This document shows positions 9,158 to 18,658 of a DNA stretch of 64,000 nucleotides, piece by piece. The translations under genes and the position numbers were made by a program. Below the pieces are notes generated by a model. The model saw only the letters and a program-made list of their open reading frames with translations. It made no database searches and was not told where the DNA came from. Numbering within the stretch: position 1 is the first letter of the stretch; every line of letters starts with the position of its first letter. Source of the stretch: Cochlodiniinecator piscidefendens (GTDB lineage Bacteria > Pseudomonadota > Alphaproteobacteria > Rhodobacterales > Rhodobacteraceae); the NCBI RefSeq assembly GCF_011326755.1, contig NZ_JAAOIE010000009.1, positions 1 to 64,000 of the forward strand, written 5' to 3'.

Positions 9158-11137
9158 ATGACGCTACCTACGATTTCCGGCCTCTGGATCGGTGAGACCC
9201 TCACATATATAGAACAGCTTTCGATGACGTCCTTTGTGGCCGAAGGGCATGTTTATCAACTGTTTACATATGGCCCATTGGAGGGTGTTCCTGAAGGTGT
9301 GGTCATCCGGAATGCGGCGGATATTTTGCCACTTGAAAAGGATCTTGGTGATTATTCTTATGATGATGTTGAAATCCTCGCGGATCGCTTCAAGTATCGC
9401 CTGTTGATTGCCGAAAATACCATTTGGGCCGATTTGGATATGCTGTGCTTGCGGCCTTGGGATTTTGGTGATGATCCGGTCGTGTGTTGGCAGCGTCAGG
9501 ATAAACAAATTGCTGGGGCCGCCCTGCGTTTGCCTGCAAGCTCCCCCAGTTTACAAGCGATCAGTGCTGTTGCTGATGATCCGGCCCCCGTGCCTGCGTG
9601 GCTAAAGGGCGATGACTTAACCGACGCTCAGACCGCCAAAGACAAAGGCCAGCCTATTGCACCTGCCAACCTGAAACGGGGCCTGTTTGGCGTGCATGGG
9701 CTGACGCATTTCCTAAAGAAAAGCGGCGAGGTCGCGAATATTTTGCCAGCGCGTTCTTTCTTTCCCTGTGAATTTAAGGAACGAAATGATCTGTTTGATG
9801 CCAACGATCCGGTGACACCCAAGCTCACAGATCAAAGTTACGGCGTGCATATGTGGGGGCGCCGGTTGCGGCGCTCAGCCTTATCTGGCGAAACCCGGTT
9901 GCCAGTGGCGACATCCTTTTTCGGAAAGATGTTGGCAAAGTATAATATCAACCTGGAAGAAGCCGTCGGTGACATCGATGAAAACACCGGATTGGTGAAA
10001 CAAAGCGCATCCGTTCATGACCTGAATATTCTGGAACTGCGTCGCGCGATGACTGCGCTTGAACAAAAAGCAGCGGCAAAGTTTGAATATCTTGACCCGC
10101 CTGCCGTTACACCAAAATCCGATAATGTTCTGATCGTTTCTGCGATGAAAAACGAAGGCCCGTTCATTCTGGAATGGATTGCTTATCACCTGTCGATTGG
10201 GGTGAAGCATTTCCTGATTTACACCAACGATTGTAATGATGGCACCAATGAAATCCTGGATCGTTTGCAGGAAATGGGCCATGTCACCCGCTTTGATAAC
10301 CCCTACAAAAAGGACAAAGGGCAAAAGCCACAGCGCGGCGCGCTGAACCACGCGGTTGAACAGGATGTATACAAGAATTCAGATTGGGCGATGTGCATCG
10401 ACAATGATGAATTTATTAATATCCATGTCGGTGATGGCACGATGCAAGACCTGTTTGAGGCCGCCAATTATCCCAACGTGATTTCAATGACATGGAAGCT
10501 GTTCGGCAATGGCGATGTGCACGCCTATGAAGATCGTTTTATCACCGAACAATTCACCCGCTGCGCACCAGAGTTTTTGCCAAAACCGCGTCTGGGGTGG
10601 GGGTTTAAAACCATGTTCGCGGTGCCGAGCCCTTATCAAAAACTAGGCGTGCATCGCCCGCTTGCCTTGGACGAAGAACGTCTGGATGAAGTGCGTTGGG
10701 TCAATGGGTCTGGGCGCAAAATGCCTGAGATGTTGCTGACCAATAATGGCTGGCGTTCAACCAAGCGATCAATCGGCTACGCGATGGTGACGCTCAATCA
10801 TTATGTGCTGCGTTCGGCTGACAGTTATCTGGTCAAACGCGATCGCGGCCGGATCAACCACGTGGATCAGGATCAGGGCCTTAGCTATTGGGTGGCGCGT
10901 GATTATGCCATGGATGAGGACAGCTCGATCCTACCCCGCCTTGATCGGGCCCGCGCGTTGTTTGATGAATTGAAATCAGACCCTGTTCTTGCGGATTATC
11001 ACGACAAAGCAGTGATATGGCATCGCGCTAAGATCGAGGAACTCAAGGCGCGCCCAGATTATTTACAACTCTATGATAAGATCACAGGTGTGGTTGAAAT
11101 CGATCCTGATGAAATCACCCCAGAAGAGGATGATTGA
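9158..11137 (+). CDS. two-domain glycosyltransferase (DXD domain plus GT-A domain)
   Basis: The 659-residue protein has an N-terminal DXD sugar-transferase domain (SGLWIGETLTYIEQLSM, ADRFKYRLL, WADLDMLC with DLD at 92-94) and a C-terminal GT-A domain from about residue 323 with DNDE at 415-418. It is a clear paralogue of the leftward three-domain protein: its GT-A domain is nearly collinear with that protein's second GT-A domain, sharing KPQRGALNHAV, EQFTRCAP, KPRLGWG and LNHYVLRSADSYLVKR. It lacks the middle domain. Its short N-terminus supports the start chosen for the larger paralogue. Its stop overlaps the next ATG (TGATG), which implies translational coupling. Confidence 0.8.
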   Translation: MTLPTISGLWIGETLTYIEQLSMTSFVAEGHVYQLFTYGPLEGVPEGVVIRNAADILPLEKDLGDYSYDDVEILADRFKYRLLIAENTIWADLDMLCLRPWDFGDDPVVCWQRQDKQIAGAALRLPASSPSLQAISAVADDPAPVPAWLKGDDLTDAQTAKDKGQPIAPANLKRGLFGVHGLTHFLKKSGEVANILPARSFFPCEFKERNDLFDANDPVTPKLTDQSYGVHMWGRRLRRSALSGETRLPVATSFFGKMLAKYNINLEEAVGDIDENTGLVKQSASVHDLNILELRRAMTALEQKAAAKFEYLDPPAVTPKSDNVLIVSAMKNEGPFILEWIAYHLSIGVKHFLIYTNDCNDGTNEILDRLQEMGHVTRFDNPYKKDKGQKPQRGALNHAVEQDVYKNSDWAMCIDNDEFINIHVGDGTMQDLFEAANYPNVISMTWKLFGNGDVHAYEDRFITEQFTRCAPEFLPKPRLGWGFKTMFAVPSPYQKLGVHRPLALDEERLDEVRWVNGSGRKMPEMLLTNNGWRSTKRSIGYAMVTLNHYVLRSADSYLVKRDRGRINHVDQDQGLSYWVARDYAMDEDSSILPRLDRARALFDELKSDPVLADYHDKAVIWHRAKIEELKARPDYLQLYDKITGVVEIDPDEITPEEDD

Positions 11138-12141
11138 TGTCTGATCGTGTTACCGTCGTCACTGTGATGAAGGACGAAGCGCCGTTCATTTTGGAATGGA
11201 TTGCGTGGAACCAGATGATTGGTGTCAGCCATTTCATCGTCTTGACCAATAACTGTTCCGATGGAACTGATACGATGTTGGATCGGTTGGATGATATGGG
11301 GATTGTGACCCACCTGCCTAACCCGTTTGGCCTATTTGATAGGGGGACACCGCAAGGCACTGCGCTGAAATACGTGCCCCAATTGAAGGAATATCGCCGT
11401 TCAGATTGGATCATGCACAGTGATGTAGATGAGTTTCTGCATATCAAAGATGGCACTGGAACGATCCATGAATTGATCGAGGCATCGGGCCGACCAGACG
11501 CTATTTCTATTGGGGAATGTTTGATGGGATGCTCCGGTATTGAGGCCTATGAAGATGTTCCGGTGACATCCCAATTTACCCACGGGATGCGTCAGGAAAC
11601 TCCTGAAGGGACCTCATCAAGGCGCGGCGTCAAAACGCTGTTTCGCAATAGTGATGTCTGGCGTAATCGCAAAAACCACCGCCCTATCATACGCCCAACA
11701 CGGCGGGATGAGGTCACTTGGGTTGATGGATCAGGTCAACCTGTGCCGGATGTGTTTCGCGATGGCCGCGAACCAGGGATGGAATGCAGCGGCAGGTATG
11801 ACCTGGCCGTGCTGTACCACTATTCCATGCGTTCTATGGAAAGCTTCCTGACAAAACTATCGCGCGGCGACGCTGTCCGGTCCAGCCGAACGAAAGGTTG
11901 GAAATACTGGCGTAAGCGTAATCAGAATACGGAATCCTACCCTGATATGTTGGATTTTCAGCCACGTTTGCAGGCTAACCTTGAAAAGCTAAAGTCGGAC
12001 CCAGAGTTGGCTAAGTTACATGAAGCGGCCTGTGATATACACCGTTCCCGGATTCAGGATGCGCGCCAAAATCCAGAGTTTGATGAACTGATTGCGTTCT
12101 ACCAATCGACCCTTTGGGGTGATCCGAAATTTGCAGAATAG
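11137..12141 (+). CDS. glycosyltransferase family 2 (Glyco_tranf_2_4 type)
   Basis: This is a single GT-A domain protein of 334 residues. It begins VTVVTVMKDEAPFILEW, so the usual N-E-G of the locus motif is changed to D-E-A. DVDE is at 96-99, and the C-terminal signature reads YHYSMRSMESFLTKLSRG. The ATG at 11137 overlaps the preceding TGA by one base, so translation is probably coupled. The locus-wide G-S-G motif is present as WVDGSGQPVP. Substrate is unknown; the changes around the opening motif and the signature suggest a specificity different from its neighbours. Confidence 0.8.
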   Translation: MSDRVTVVTVMKDEAPFILEWIAWNQMIGVSHFIVLTNNCSDGTDTMLDRLDDMGIVTHLPNPFGLFDRGTPQGTALKYVPQLKEYRRSDWIMHSDVDEFLHIKDGTGTIHELIEASGRPDAISIGECLMGCSGIEAYEDVPVTSQFTHGMRQETPEGTSSRRGVKTLFRNSDVWRNRKNHRPIIRPTRRDEVTWVDGSGQPVPDVFRDGREPGMECSGRYDLAVLYHYSMRSMESFLTKLSRGDAVRSSRTKGWKYWRKRNQNTESYPDMLDFQPRLQANLEKLKSDPELAKLHEAACDIHRSRIQDARQNPEFDELIAFYQSTLWGDPKFAE

Positions 12142-12150
12142 GCGAAACAG

Positions 12151-13083
12151 ATGGTTCAGGAAATTTGGCTTCATATTGGGACGGCAAAAAGCGGCACCAC
12201 CGCTTTGCAGCATTATTATAACGAAAACTTGTCAGACCTATCTGCGGCCGGCCTGAAATATATAACGGCACCGGGGCATTCATCAGCCAATAAACTGGCC
12301 ATCGCAATTAATAAAAACCGCGAAGATGAGCTGATTAAAATTGGTGAACACATCACACGTGAAATCGAAACCGGCCCCGAACAGGTGGCGTTGATTTCGT
12401 CAGAGATGTTCTTTGGAATGGCGCCGGATAAGATCCTGTCAGCTGTGCCAATTTTGCGGGATTATCCGCTGAATGTGCTGGTCTATATCCGCCGCCAAGA
12501 TCGCTATATCGAAAGCAAATACCTGCAAAAGATGAAGAATGGGCGGTTTAAGGGATCGATCTGGGATTACATTGAAAAGTTTCAGGGGTCCGGGTCGGAT
12601 TATATGGCTGAACTGCGCCCATGGTTTAATATGGAATGTGATGTGCATCCCCGAATTTGCGAACGCAGCAGCCTGATTGGCGGGTCAACCGTGACGGATG
12701 CCTTGGATGTGATGGGATTTAAAACATTGGCGCAAAATGTGCCAGAATCCCGAGTTGAAAACACCTCTCCTTCGATTGGTCGTATTCAGTTGATGCAGGC
12801 CTTGGGGGAGGCTGGTCATCCGAAGGTGCGCCAAATTCAACGGGCCCTGCCGGCTGATCCGGGTGGAAAAGCACGTGTTCTAACGCAAGCAGAACGGCGG
12901 GCGTATTTAGATAAATATGCTGACAGCAACGAAGATCTGCGCCAAGATTTCTTCCCAAGCTTAAGCGTTCTTTTTGCAACAGGCGATCTGGAAACTCCGG
13001 AAATTGACCTGCCAAGCGGTTACAGCCCAGCCCAGATTTCAGAGCTGACAGAAGTATTCAAGGTGTTGTTACAAAAAGAATAA
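12151..13083 (+). CDS. sulfotransferase-like protein (PAPS-dependent fold)
   Basis: The 310-residue protein opens with a P-loop-like 5'-phosphosulfate binding motif, HIGTAKSGTTALQ (about residues 8-20). It has a candidate 3'-phosphate site, VYIRRQDRYIESKY, near residues 109-122, where an Arg and a Ser are expected. These are the two hallmark PAPS-binding elements of sulfotransferases. It starts nine bases after the last glycosyltransferase gene and is the last gene of this block. Sulfation of a surface glycan is the natural inference. The C-terminal part is poorly recognisable, so a non-sulfating nucleotide-binding relative cannot be excluded. Confidence 0.65.
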   Translation: MVQEIWLHIGTAKSGTTALQHYYNENLSDLSAAGLKYITAPGHSSANKLAIAINKNREDELIKIGEHITREIETGPEQVALISSEMFFGMAPDKILSAVPILRDYPLNVLVYIRRQDRYIESKYLQKMKNGRFKGSIWDYIEKFQGSGSDYMAELRPWFNMECDVHPRICERSSLIGGSTVTDALDVMGFKTLAQNVPESRVENTSPSIGRIQLMQALGEAGHPKVRQIQRALPADPGGKARVLTQAERRAYLDKYADSNEDLRQDFFPSLSVLFATGDLETPEIDLPSGYSPAQISELTEVFKVLLQKE

Positions 13084-13208
13084 ATTCGTCAATTGGTGTA
13101 GGATTTTATGATCTCTGTAGATCGATATATTTTAAGCTTGAAATAAATATGAAACGCCCTAACCTGATTTCCCAAGAACGTGTTCGACACTGACACAGGG
13201 GATAATGG

Positions 13209-15503
13209 ATGAAGATCGCTTGCCTAGGTGGCGGCCCGGCGGGGCTCTATTTTGCGATATCGATGAAGCTGCGTCAGCCTACGGCGCAGGTCACTGTGAT
13301 CGAGCGCAATAAACCGGATGATACTTTTGGTTGGGGGGTCGTTCTGTCTGATGAAACGCTGGACAATCTCGCGCAGAATGACCCGATTAGCGCTGAAGCC
13401 ATTCGCGCCCATTTTGCCTATTGGGATGATGTCGCCGTGCATTACCGTAGTCAATGTGTTGCCTCCTCGGGCCATGGGTTTTGCGGTATTGGGCGGATGC
13501 AACTTTTGTTGCTTCTGCAGGATCGCGCGCGTGAATTGGGTGTTGATCTGCAGTTCGAAACCGAGGCGCGCAGTGCTACGGAATATGCACGCGATTACGA
13601 TCTTGTTGTCGCGTCTGATGGGCTAAATTCCCGCACACGCACTGATCTGGCGCAGCATTTCAAACCGGATGTTGATACCCGTGTCTGCAAATTTGTTTGG
13701 CTGGGCACCCATCAGAAATTTGACGATGCGTTTAGCTTTATTTTTGAAGAAACCGAACATGGTTGGCTCTGGGCGCATGCCTATCAATTTGACGGCGACA
13801 CCGCGACGTTCATCGTGGAATGTACCGAAGAGACATGGGAAAAGTTCGGTTTTGGCGAGATGAGCCAAGACGAGAGCATCGCGGTCTGTGAAGAGGTGTT
13901 CAAAGCGCATTTGGGTGGGCATTCTTTGATGACAAATGCCCGTCATATTCGCGGGTCAGCCTGGATCAATTTCCCCCGTGTGCTGTGTGAGCACTGGAGC
14001 CATGAAAATATTGTTTTGATGGGGGATGCCGCGGCAACGGCGCATTTTTCGATCGGGTCGGGCAGTAAGCTCGCGTTGGAATCTGCGATTGCCCTTGCGG
14101 ACTATGTGCAGTCCCAAGACAGCCTTGCGGATGCGTTTGCCAAATACGAAGACGAACGCCGGGTCGAGGTTCTGCGCCTGCAATCTGCGGCGCGCAATTC
14201 GCTTGAGTGGTTTGAGGAGGTCGAACGCTATCTGCATTTGGACCCTGTTCAGTTCAACTATTCCCTGCTGACGCGATCCCAACGGATCAGCCATGAAAAC
14301 CTGCGTCTGCGTGATCCTGATTGGTTAAAAGGGGCGGAGGCGTGGTTTCAGCAACGCGCAGGAGTGCCTGCCGCCACGCCCGTGCGTGCGCCGATGTTTG
14401 CCCCCTATAAACTGCGCGACATGACGTTGAAAAACCGCATCGTTGTGTCCCCGATGGCGCAATATAAGGCCGTGGACGGATGCCCGACCGACTGGCATCT
14501 CGTGCATTATGGGGAGCGCGCCAAAGGGGGTGCAGGGTTGATTTATGCCGAAATGACTTGCGTTTCGGCAGAGGGACGCATCACCCCCGGATGCCCAGGC
14601 CTATATGCCCCAGAGCATGAGGCGGCTTGGCGGCGTGTCACTGATTTTGTGCACCAACAGACCGGGGCAAAGATGTGTTGCCAGATCGGTCATGCCGGGC
14701 GCAAAGGGTCAACGCAGGTTGGGTGGCAAGAGATGGATGCGCCTCTGGCTTCGGGCAATTGGCCGTTGATGTCGGCCTCGGCTTTGGCGTGGTCAGATGG
14801 CAACCAAACCCCGCGTGAAATGACACGCGGAGATATGGATCAGGTGAAGGCGGAATTTGTGCGCTCTGTCGAAATGGCGCAGCGCGCGGGGTTTGATATG
14901 ATCGAACTCCACGCCGCACATGGGTATCTGATCAGTTCTTTCATTTCGCCAGTGACCAACCATCGTGCGGATGACTATGGCGGGTCACTAGAAAACAGAA
15001 TGCGCTATCCGCTTGAGGTGTTTTTGGCGATGCGATCCGTGTGGCCAGATGATAAACCAATGTCGGTCCGTATTTCTGCCAATGATTGGATGGCGGACGC
15101 AGGTGTCACCCCGGCCGAAGCCGTCGAGATCGCTAAAATGTTCAAAGCGGCTGGTGCGGATATTATTGATGTCTCCGCGGGGCAAACCACACCCGAGGCG
15201 CAACCCGTTTACGGACGGATGTTCCAGACACCGTTTTCTGATCGCATCCGCAATGAGGCCCGGATCGCAACAATGGCGGTTGGGAATATCTTTGAACCGG
15301 ATCACGTGAATTCGATTTTGATGGCGGGTCGTGCGGATTTGGTCTGTCTTGCGCGGCCACATCTGTCTGATCCCTATTGGACATTGCATGCGGCGATTGA
15401 ATTGGGAGATGGCCATGAAGTTTGGCCAGATCCTTATGGCCCTGGACGCGATCAGGCAGAACGGTTGGCCGCGCGCGCGGCTGAACAGATTGGAAAAGTG
15501 TGA
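13209..15503 (+). CDS. 2-aminobenzoyl-CoA monooxygenase/reductase-type fusion (FAD monooxygenase plus Old Yellow Enzyme domain)
   Basis: Residues 1-385 form a class A flavin monooxygenase: [10 protein letters not shown] at 7-16 is the FAD-binding Rossmann loop and [20 protein letters not shown] is the second FAD motif. From residue 395 an Old Yellow Enzyme domain follows ([50 protein letters not shown]-like block). This two-part layout is that of the Azoarcus evansii 2-aminobenzoyl-CoA monooxygenase/reductase, which hydroxylates and then dearomatises the ring. Databases often call such proteins bifunctional salicylyl-CoA 5-hydroxylase/oxidoreductase. It heads a long catabolic operon that also has an aryl-CoA ligase. 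The exact ring substrate (amino or hydroxy) is not proven by sequence. Confidence 0.85.
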   Translation: MKIACLGGGPAGLYFAISMKLRQPTAQVTVIERNKPDDTFGWGVVLSDETLDNLAQNDPISAEAIRAHFAYWDDVAVHYRSQCVASSGHGFCGIGRMQLLLLLQDRARELGVDLQFETEARSATEYARDYDLVVASDGLNSRTRTDLAQHFKPDVDTRVCKFVWLGTHQKFDDAFSFIFEETEHGWLWAHAYQFDGDTATFIVECTEETWEKFGFGEMSQDESIAVCEEVFKAHLGGHSLMTNARHIRGSAWINFPRVLCEHWSHENIVLMGDAAATAHFSIGSGSKLALESAIALADYVQSQDSLADAFAKYEDERRVEVLRLQSAARNSLEWFEEVERYLHLDPVQFNYSLLTRSQRISHENLRLRDPDWLKGAEAWFQQRAGVPAATPVRAPMFAPYKLRDMTLKNRIVVSPMAQYKAVDGCPTDWHLVHYGERAKGGAGLIYAEMTCVSAEGRITPGCPGLYAPEHEAAWRRVTDFVHQQTGAKMCCQIGHAGRKGSTQVGWQEMDAPLASGNWPLMSASALAWSDGNQTPREMTRGDMDQVKAEFVRSVEMAQRAGFDMIELHAAHGYLISSFISPVTNHRADDYGGSLENRMRYPLEVFLAMRSVWPDDKPMSVRISANDWMADAGVTPAEAVEIAKMFKAAGADIIDVSAGQTTPEAQPVYGRMFQTPFSDRIRNEARIATMAVGNIFEPDHVNSILMAGRADLVCLARPHLSDPYWTLHAAIELGDGHEVWPDPYGPGRDQAERLAARAAEQIGKV

Positions 15504-16255
15504 TGAGCGTTGCAGGCAAACATGCGGTGGTGACGGGTGGCGGATCCGGTGCAGGGGCCGCGATTGCGCAGGCGTTGTTGGGTGCCGGGGCAAAGGTAAC
15601 GATCCTAGGGCGTCGATTAGAGCTATTACAGGCGGTCGCACAGGATCAGATGGTGTGCGTTACGGCAGATGTTACAGATGCGGATGCGGTGCAGGAGGCC
15701 TATGATCAGGCCCGTGCGGTAAATGGCCCGATTGATATTGTTGTGGCCAACGCAGGGGCGGCAGACAGTAAACCGTTTGGCAAAATGACCTCTGATGATT
15801 TTGATGCAATGGTGGGCGTGAATCTAAAGGGGGTTTTTCAGTCTTGGCAGGCAGCACTGCCCGACATGAAAACAGCCGGTTCGGGCCGGATGATTGCGAT
15901 TGCCTCAACCGCAGGGCTCAAAGGATACCCCTATGTATCGGGATATTGTGCAGCGAAGCATGGGGTTGTTGGCCTCACACGGTCCTTAGCGCTTGAACTG
16001 GCGAAAACCGGGATCACAGTGAATGCGATTTGTCCGGGTTTTACCGATACGCCGCTTTTGGATCGGTCAATTCAGGTGATTATGGAAAAAACGGGTATGT
16101 CAAAACAAGACGCCATTTCAAGCCTGACCAAAGACAACCCGCAGCAGCGCTTGATTACAGTAGATGAAATTGCGGCCAGTGTTTTGTGGTTATGTTCTGA
16201 TCAAACGTGGTCCGTAAACGGCCACGCGCTGCCGATTTCAGGAGGGGAAATCTGA
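15503..16255 (+). CDS. short-chain dehydrogenase/reductase
   Basis: The 250-residue protein has the NAD(P)-binding motif TGGGSGAGAAIA near the N-terminus, the NAG motif (VVANAGAA), the catalytic serine in IAIASTAGLKG, and YCAAKHG carrying the YxxxK catalytic pair. The C-terminus reads NGHALPISGGEI, as in classical SDRs. Its ATG overlaps the TGA of the monooxygenase gene (TGATG). In this operon it could oxidise or reduce a beta-hydroxyacyl or alicyclic ketone CoA intermediate formed after ring dearomatisation. The cofactor preference cannot be read with confidence. Confidence 0.85.
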   Translation: MSVAGKHAVVTGGGSGAGAAIAQALLGAGAKVTILGRRLELLQAVAQDQMVCVTADVTDADAVQEAYDQARAVNGPIDIVVANAGAADSKPFGKMTSDDFDAMVGVNLKGVFQSWQAALPDMKTAGSGRMIAIASTAGLKGYPYVSGYCAAKHGVVGLTRSLALELAKTGITVNAICPGFTDTPLLDRSIQVIMEKTGMSKQDAISSLTKDNPQQRLITVDEIAASVLWLCSDQTWSVNGHALPISGGEI

Positions 16256-16704
16256 TGGCTGATGTTTCAAAGGCGCGGTTGCGACTGTGGTTGCGTTTGC
16301 TAAAGGCGCAGCGTCGTATTGAGGGGGAGCTGCGTGAAAAACTTCGGGCGGAGTATAGCAGCACGCTGCCGCGATTTGATGTGTTGGCGGCGTTGGATCG
16401 TAATCGGGATGGTTTGCGGATGAGCGAGTTATCGGGCGATTTGAAGGTCTCCAATGGCAATGTAACCGGGATTGTTGAGCGATTGGTTGAGGATGGTTTG
16501 GTGACGCGAACCCCTGTGGCACAGGATCGTCGCGCGATGAAAGTGCAGCTCACAGCTGAGGGTATTTCGTATTTTGCGACTTTGGCAGAGGCGCATGAAG
16601 CCTGGGTATCAGAACTTTTGCAATCCTTTGACGCAGAAGGTGCAGAGCAGCTGTCAGACACACTTGATCAATTGAACATCTCATTGGAGAGCCACAATGA
16701 CTAA
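16255..16704 (+). CDS. MarR family transcriptional regulator
   Basis: The 149-residue protein is a winged-helix regulator of the MarR type: [41 protein letters not shown] contains the recognition helix, and [19 protein letters not shown] is the wing. ATG 16255 has AGGAGGGG upstream and overlaps the SDR stop. Its last eight bases overlap the crotonase gene. Related MarR proteins in aromatic-CoA operons are repressors released by an aryl-CoA thioester; being encoded inside the operon suggests autoregulation. I found no convincing long palindrome upstream of the operon (13084-13208) to name as its operator. Confidence 0.8.
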   Translation: MADVSKARLRLWLRLLKAQRRIEGELREKLRAEYSSTLPRFDVLAALDRNRDGLRMSELSGDLKVSNGNVTGIVERLVEDGLVTRTPVAQDRRAMKVQLTAEGISYFATLAEAHEAWVSELLQSFDAEGAEQLSDTLDQLNISLESHND

Positions 16705-17497
16705 CGCCCCAAAGCATTTTTTATTGACCGTTGAGGGTGGCGTTGCCGTGGTGGCGTTAAACCGTCCTGAGCGTAAAAACCCGCTGAGCTTTGACAGTTA
16801 TGCAGAGCTACGCGATTGGTTTCGCGATCTGCACTACAATGAGGATATAAAGGCAGTTGTTTTTGCCTCAAACGGTGGCAATTTCAGTTCTGGTGGTGAC
16901 GTACATGATATCATCGGTCCGTTGACCAAAATGTCGATGAAAGAGCTGCTGCGCTTTACCCGAATGACCGGGGATCTTGTCAAAGCCATTGTGAATTGCG
17001 GAACGCCGGTGATTGCAGCGGTGGACGGTGTCTGCGTGGGCGCCGGGGCAATTATTGCGATGGCGTCTGATCTGCGCATTGCGACTCCTGAGGCTAAAAC
17101 CGCGTTTCTGTTTACCCGTGTTGGGCTGGCGGGTTGCGACATGGGGGCTTGTGCGATCTTGCCCCGGATTATTGGTCAGGGCCGGGCGGCAGAACTGCTT
17201 TATACCGGGCGCAGTATGACGGCGGATGAGGGTTTGAATTGGGGGTTTTACAACCGTCTTGTTGACGCTGACGCCCTGCCAATGGCTGCGCGCGATATGG
17301 CAGAGCGCATCGCAGCGGGGCCGAATTTTGCCCATATGATGACCAAAACCATGTTGGCGCAGGAATGGTCCATGTCGATTGAACAAGCGATCGAGGCTGA
17401 GGCGCAGACGCAAGCAATCTGCATGCAGACCGGGGATTTCACCCGAGCCTATGACGCTTTTGTCGCCAAAGAAAAACCAGTGTTTGAGGGGGATTAA
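16697..17497 (+). CDS. crotonase-family acyl-CoA hydratase/hydrolase with altered active site
   Basis: The 266-residue protein has the crotonase fold signatures: the first oxyanion-hole segment [10 protein letters not shown] and the second, [20 protein letters not shown]. The two glutamates used by classical enoyl-CoA hydratases appear to be missing: GGGCE becomes GAGAI, and PE before the next loop becomes TR ([21 protein letters not shown]). An Asp in GCDMG lies where other crotonases, such as dehalogenases, place a catalytic Asp. It overlaps the MarR gene by eight bases and is followed by the acyl-CoA dehydrogenase gene. A ring-opening hydrolase or an unusual hydratase are both possible; water addition to a simple enoyl-CoA is less likely. 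Confidence 0.8.
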   Translation: MTNAPKHFLLTVEGGVAVVALNRPERKNPLSFDSYAELRDWFRDLHYNEDIKAVVFASNGGNFSSGGDVHDIIGPLTKMSMKELLRFTRMTGDLVKAIVNCGTPVIAAVDGVCVGAGAIIAMASDLRIATPEAKTAFLFTRVGLAGCDMGACAILPRIIGQGRAAELLYTGRSMTADEGLNWGFYNRLVDADALPMAARDMAERIAAGPNFAHMMTKTMLAQEWSMSIEQAIEAEAQTQAICMQTGDFTRAYDAFVAKEKPVFEGD

Positions 17498-17500
17498 ACG

Positions 17501-18655
17501 ATGTCTGACCAAAGTTTCCTCAGCTGGCCATTTTTTGATGAGGCGCACCGCAATTATGCGCAGCGTTTGGATGAATGGGCCACGCGTGCGTTGGCAGAGG
17601 TGGACCATGGGGACACCGACGCTTTGTGCCGCGCGCTTGTTGGGGCCTTGGGGGATGCTGGGTGGTTAGAAGCGACTGCATCTGAGGATGGTATTCTAGA
17701 TGTGCGCACCCTGTGTTTGTCACGGGAAATACTGGCGCGCCATGGTGGGTTGGCGGATTTTTCATTTGCCATGCAAGGGCTGGGAACCGGTGCGATTTCA
17801 TTGTTTGGAACTGAGGCGCAAAAGGCTGAATGGTTGCCCAAAACACGTAAAGGAGAGGCAATTTCTGCCTTTGCGCTGACTGAACCTCAGTCCGGGTCAG
17901 ATGTGGCTAATTCAACGATGACTGCGGTTCTTGAGGGTGATGAATACGTTCTGAATGGCGAAAAGACGTGGATTTCAAACGGGGGTATTGCCGACGTCTA
18001 TACGGTTTTTGCCCGCACAGGCGAAGGGCCGGGTGCTAAAGGATTGTCGGCGTTTATCGTTCCGCCCGACGCGCCCGGTTTGGACGTGACGGAGCGATTG
18101 GAAACCATTGCCCCGCATCCTCTGGCGCGGCTAAAATTTACAGATTGCCGGATTCCAAAAACTGCACTGATTGGCGTCTCAGGTGCTGGTTTTAAAATCG
18201 CGATGTCGGTGCTGGATGTGTTTCGATCTACAGTTGCGGCGGCGGCACTGGGTTTTGCCCGGCGCGCCTTGGATGAGGCTCTAACGCGGGTATCAGAGCG
18301 TAAAATTGGTGGCACATCTTTATTTGAAATGCAGATGGTGCAGGGTCACATTGCGGAAATGGCGATGGATATTGATGCGGCCGCATTGCTGATTTACCGC
18401 GCTGCGTGGGCCAAAGACAGCGGCGCACCCCGCATCACGCGAGAGGCGGCAATGGCCAAACTCTTTGCCACGGATCAGGCGCAAAAGGTGATCGACAAAG
18501 CGGTGCAATTGTTTGGCGGTGACGGGGTGAAATCCGGCGAAACGGTTGAACTGCTTTACCGCGAAATTCGCGCATTGCGGATTTATGAGGGCGCGTCGGA
18601 TGTTCAGAAAATCATCATCGCCCGCCAAACCATGACGCAGTTTCAGGAGGAATAA
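17501..18655 (+). CDS. acyl-CoA dehydrogenase
   Basis: The 384-residue protein matches the acyl-CoA dehydrogenase family along its length. [15 protein letters not shown] and [10 protein letters not shown] are the flavin/substrate-binding segments of the middle domain. [28 protein letters not shown] is the C-terminal region carrying the catalytic Glu (YEGASDVQ). It acts in the cytoplasm, passing electrons to electron-transfer flavoprotein. It starts three bases after the crotonase gene and stops three bases before the ligase. In the operon it probably oxidises a saturated or alicyclic acyl-CoA formed downstream of ring reduction. Confidence 0.88.
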   Translation: MSDQSFLSWPFFDEAHRNYAQRLDEWATRALAEVDHGDTDALCRALVGALGDAGWLEATASEDGILDVRTLCLSREILARHGGLADFSFAMQGLGTGAISLFGTEAQKAEWLPKTRKGEAISAFALTEPQSGSDVANSTMTAVLEGDEYVLNGEKTWISNGGIADVYTVFARTGEGPGAKGLSAFIVPPDAPGLDVTERLETIAPHPLARLKFTDCRIPKTALIGVSGAGFKIAMSVLDVFRSTVAAAALGFARRALDEALTRVSERKIGGTSLFEMQMVQGHIAEMAMDIDAAALLIYRAAWAKDSGAPRITREAAMAKLFATDQAQKVIDKAVQLFGGDGVKSGETVELLYREIRALRIYEGASDVQKIIIARQTMTQFQEE

Positions 18656-18658
18656 CCG

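Noticed and set aside
746-11137. The repeated glycosyltransferase domains as a sign of misassembly
   Set aside because: The copies are related at protein level but differ throughout at nucleotide level and in flanking domains, so gene duplication explains them.
13176-13185. GAAC-GT-GTTC as a MarR operator
   Set aside because: The arms are only four bases, with no second copy, which is too short to separate from chance.
14988-15641. Leftward open frame of 217 codons opposite the monooxygenase/reductase gene
   Set aside because: It is a shadow of the conserved Old Yellow Enzyme domain and the SDR start; the composition (Arg, His, Pro rich) is typical of antisense frames.
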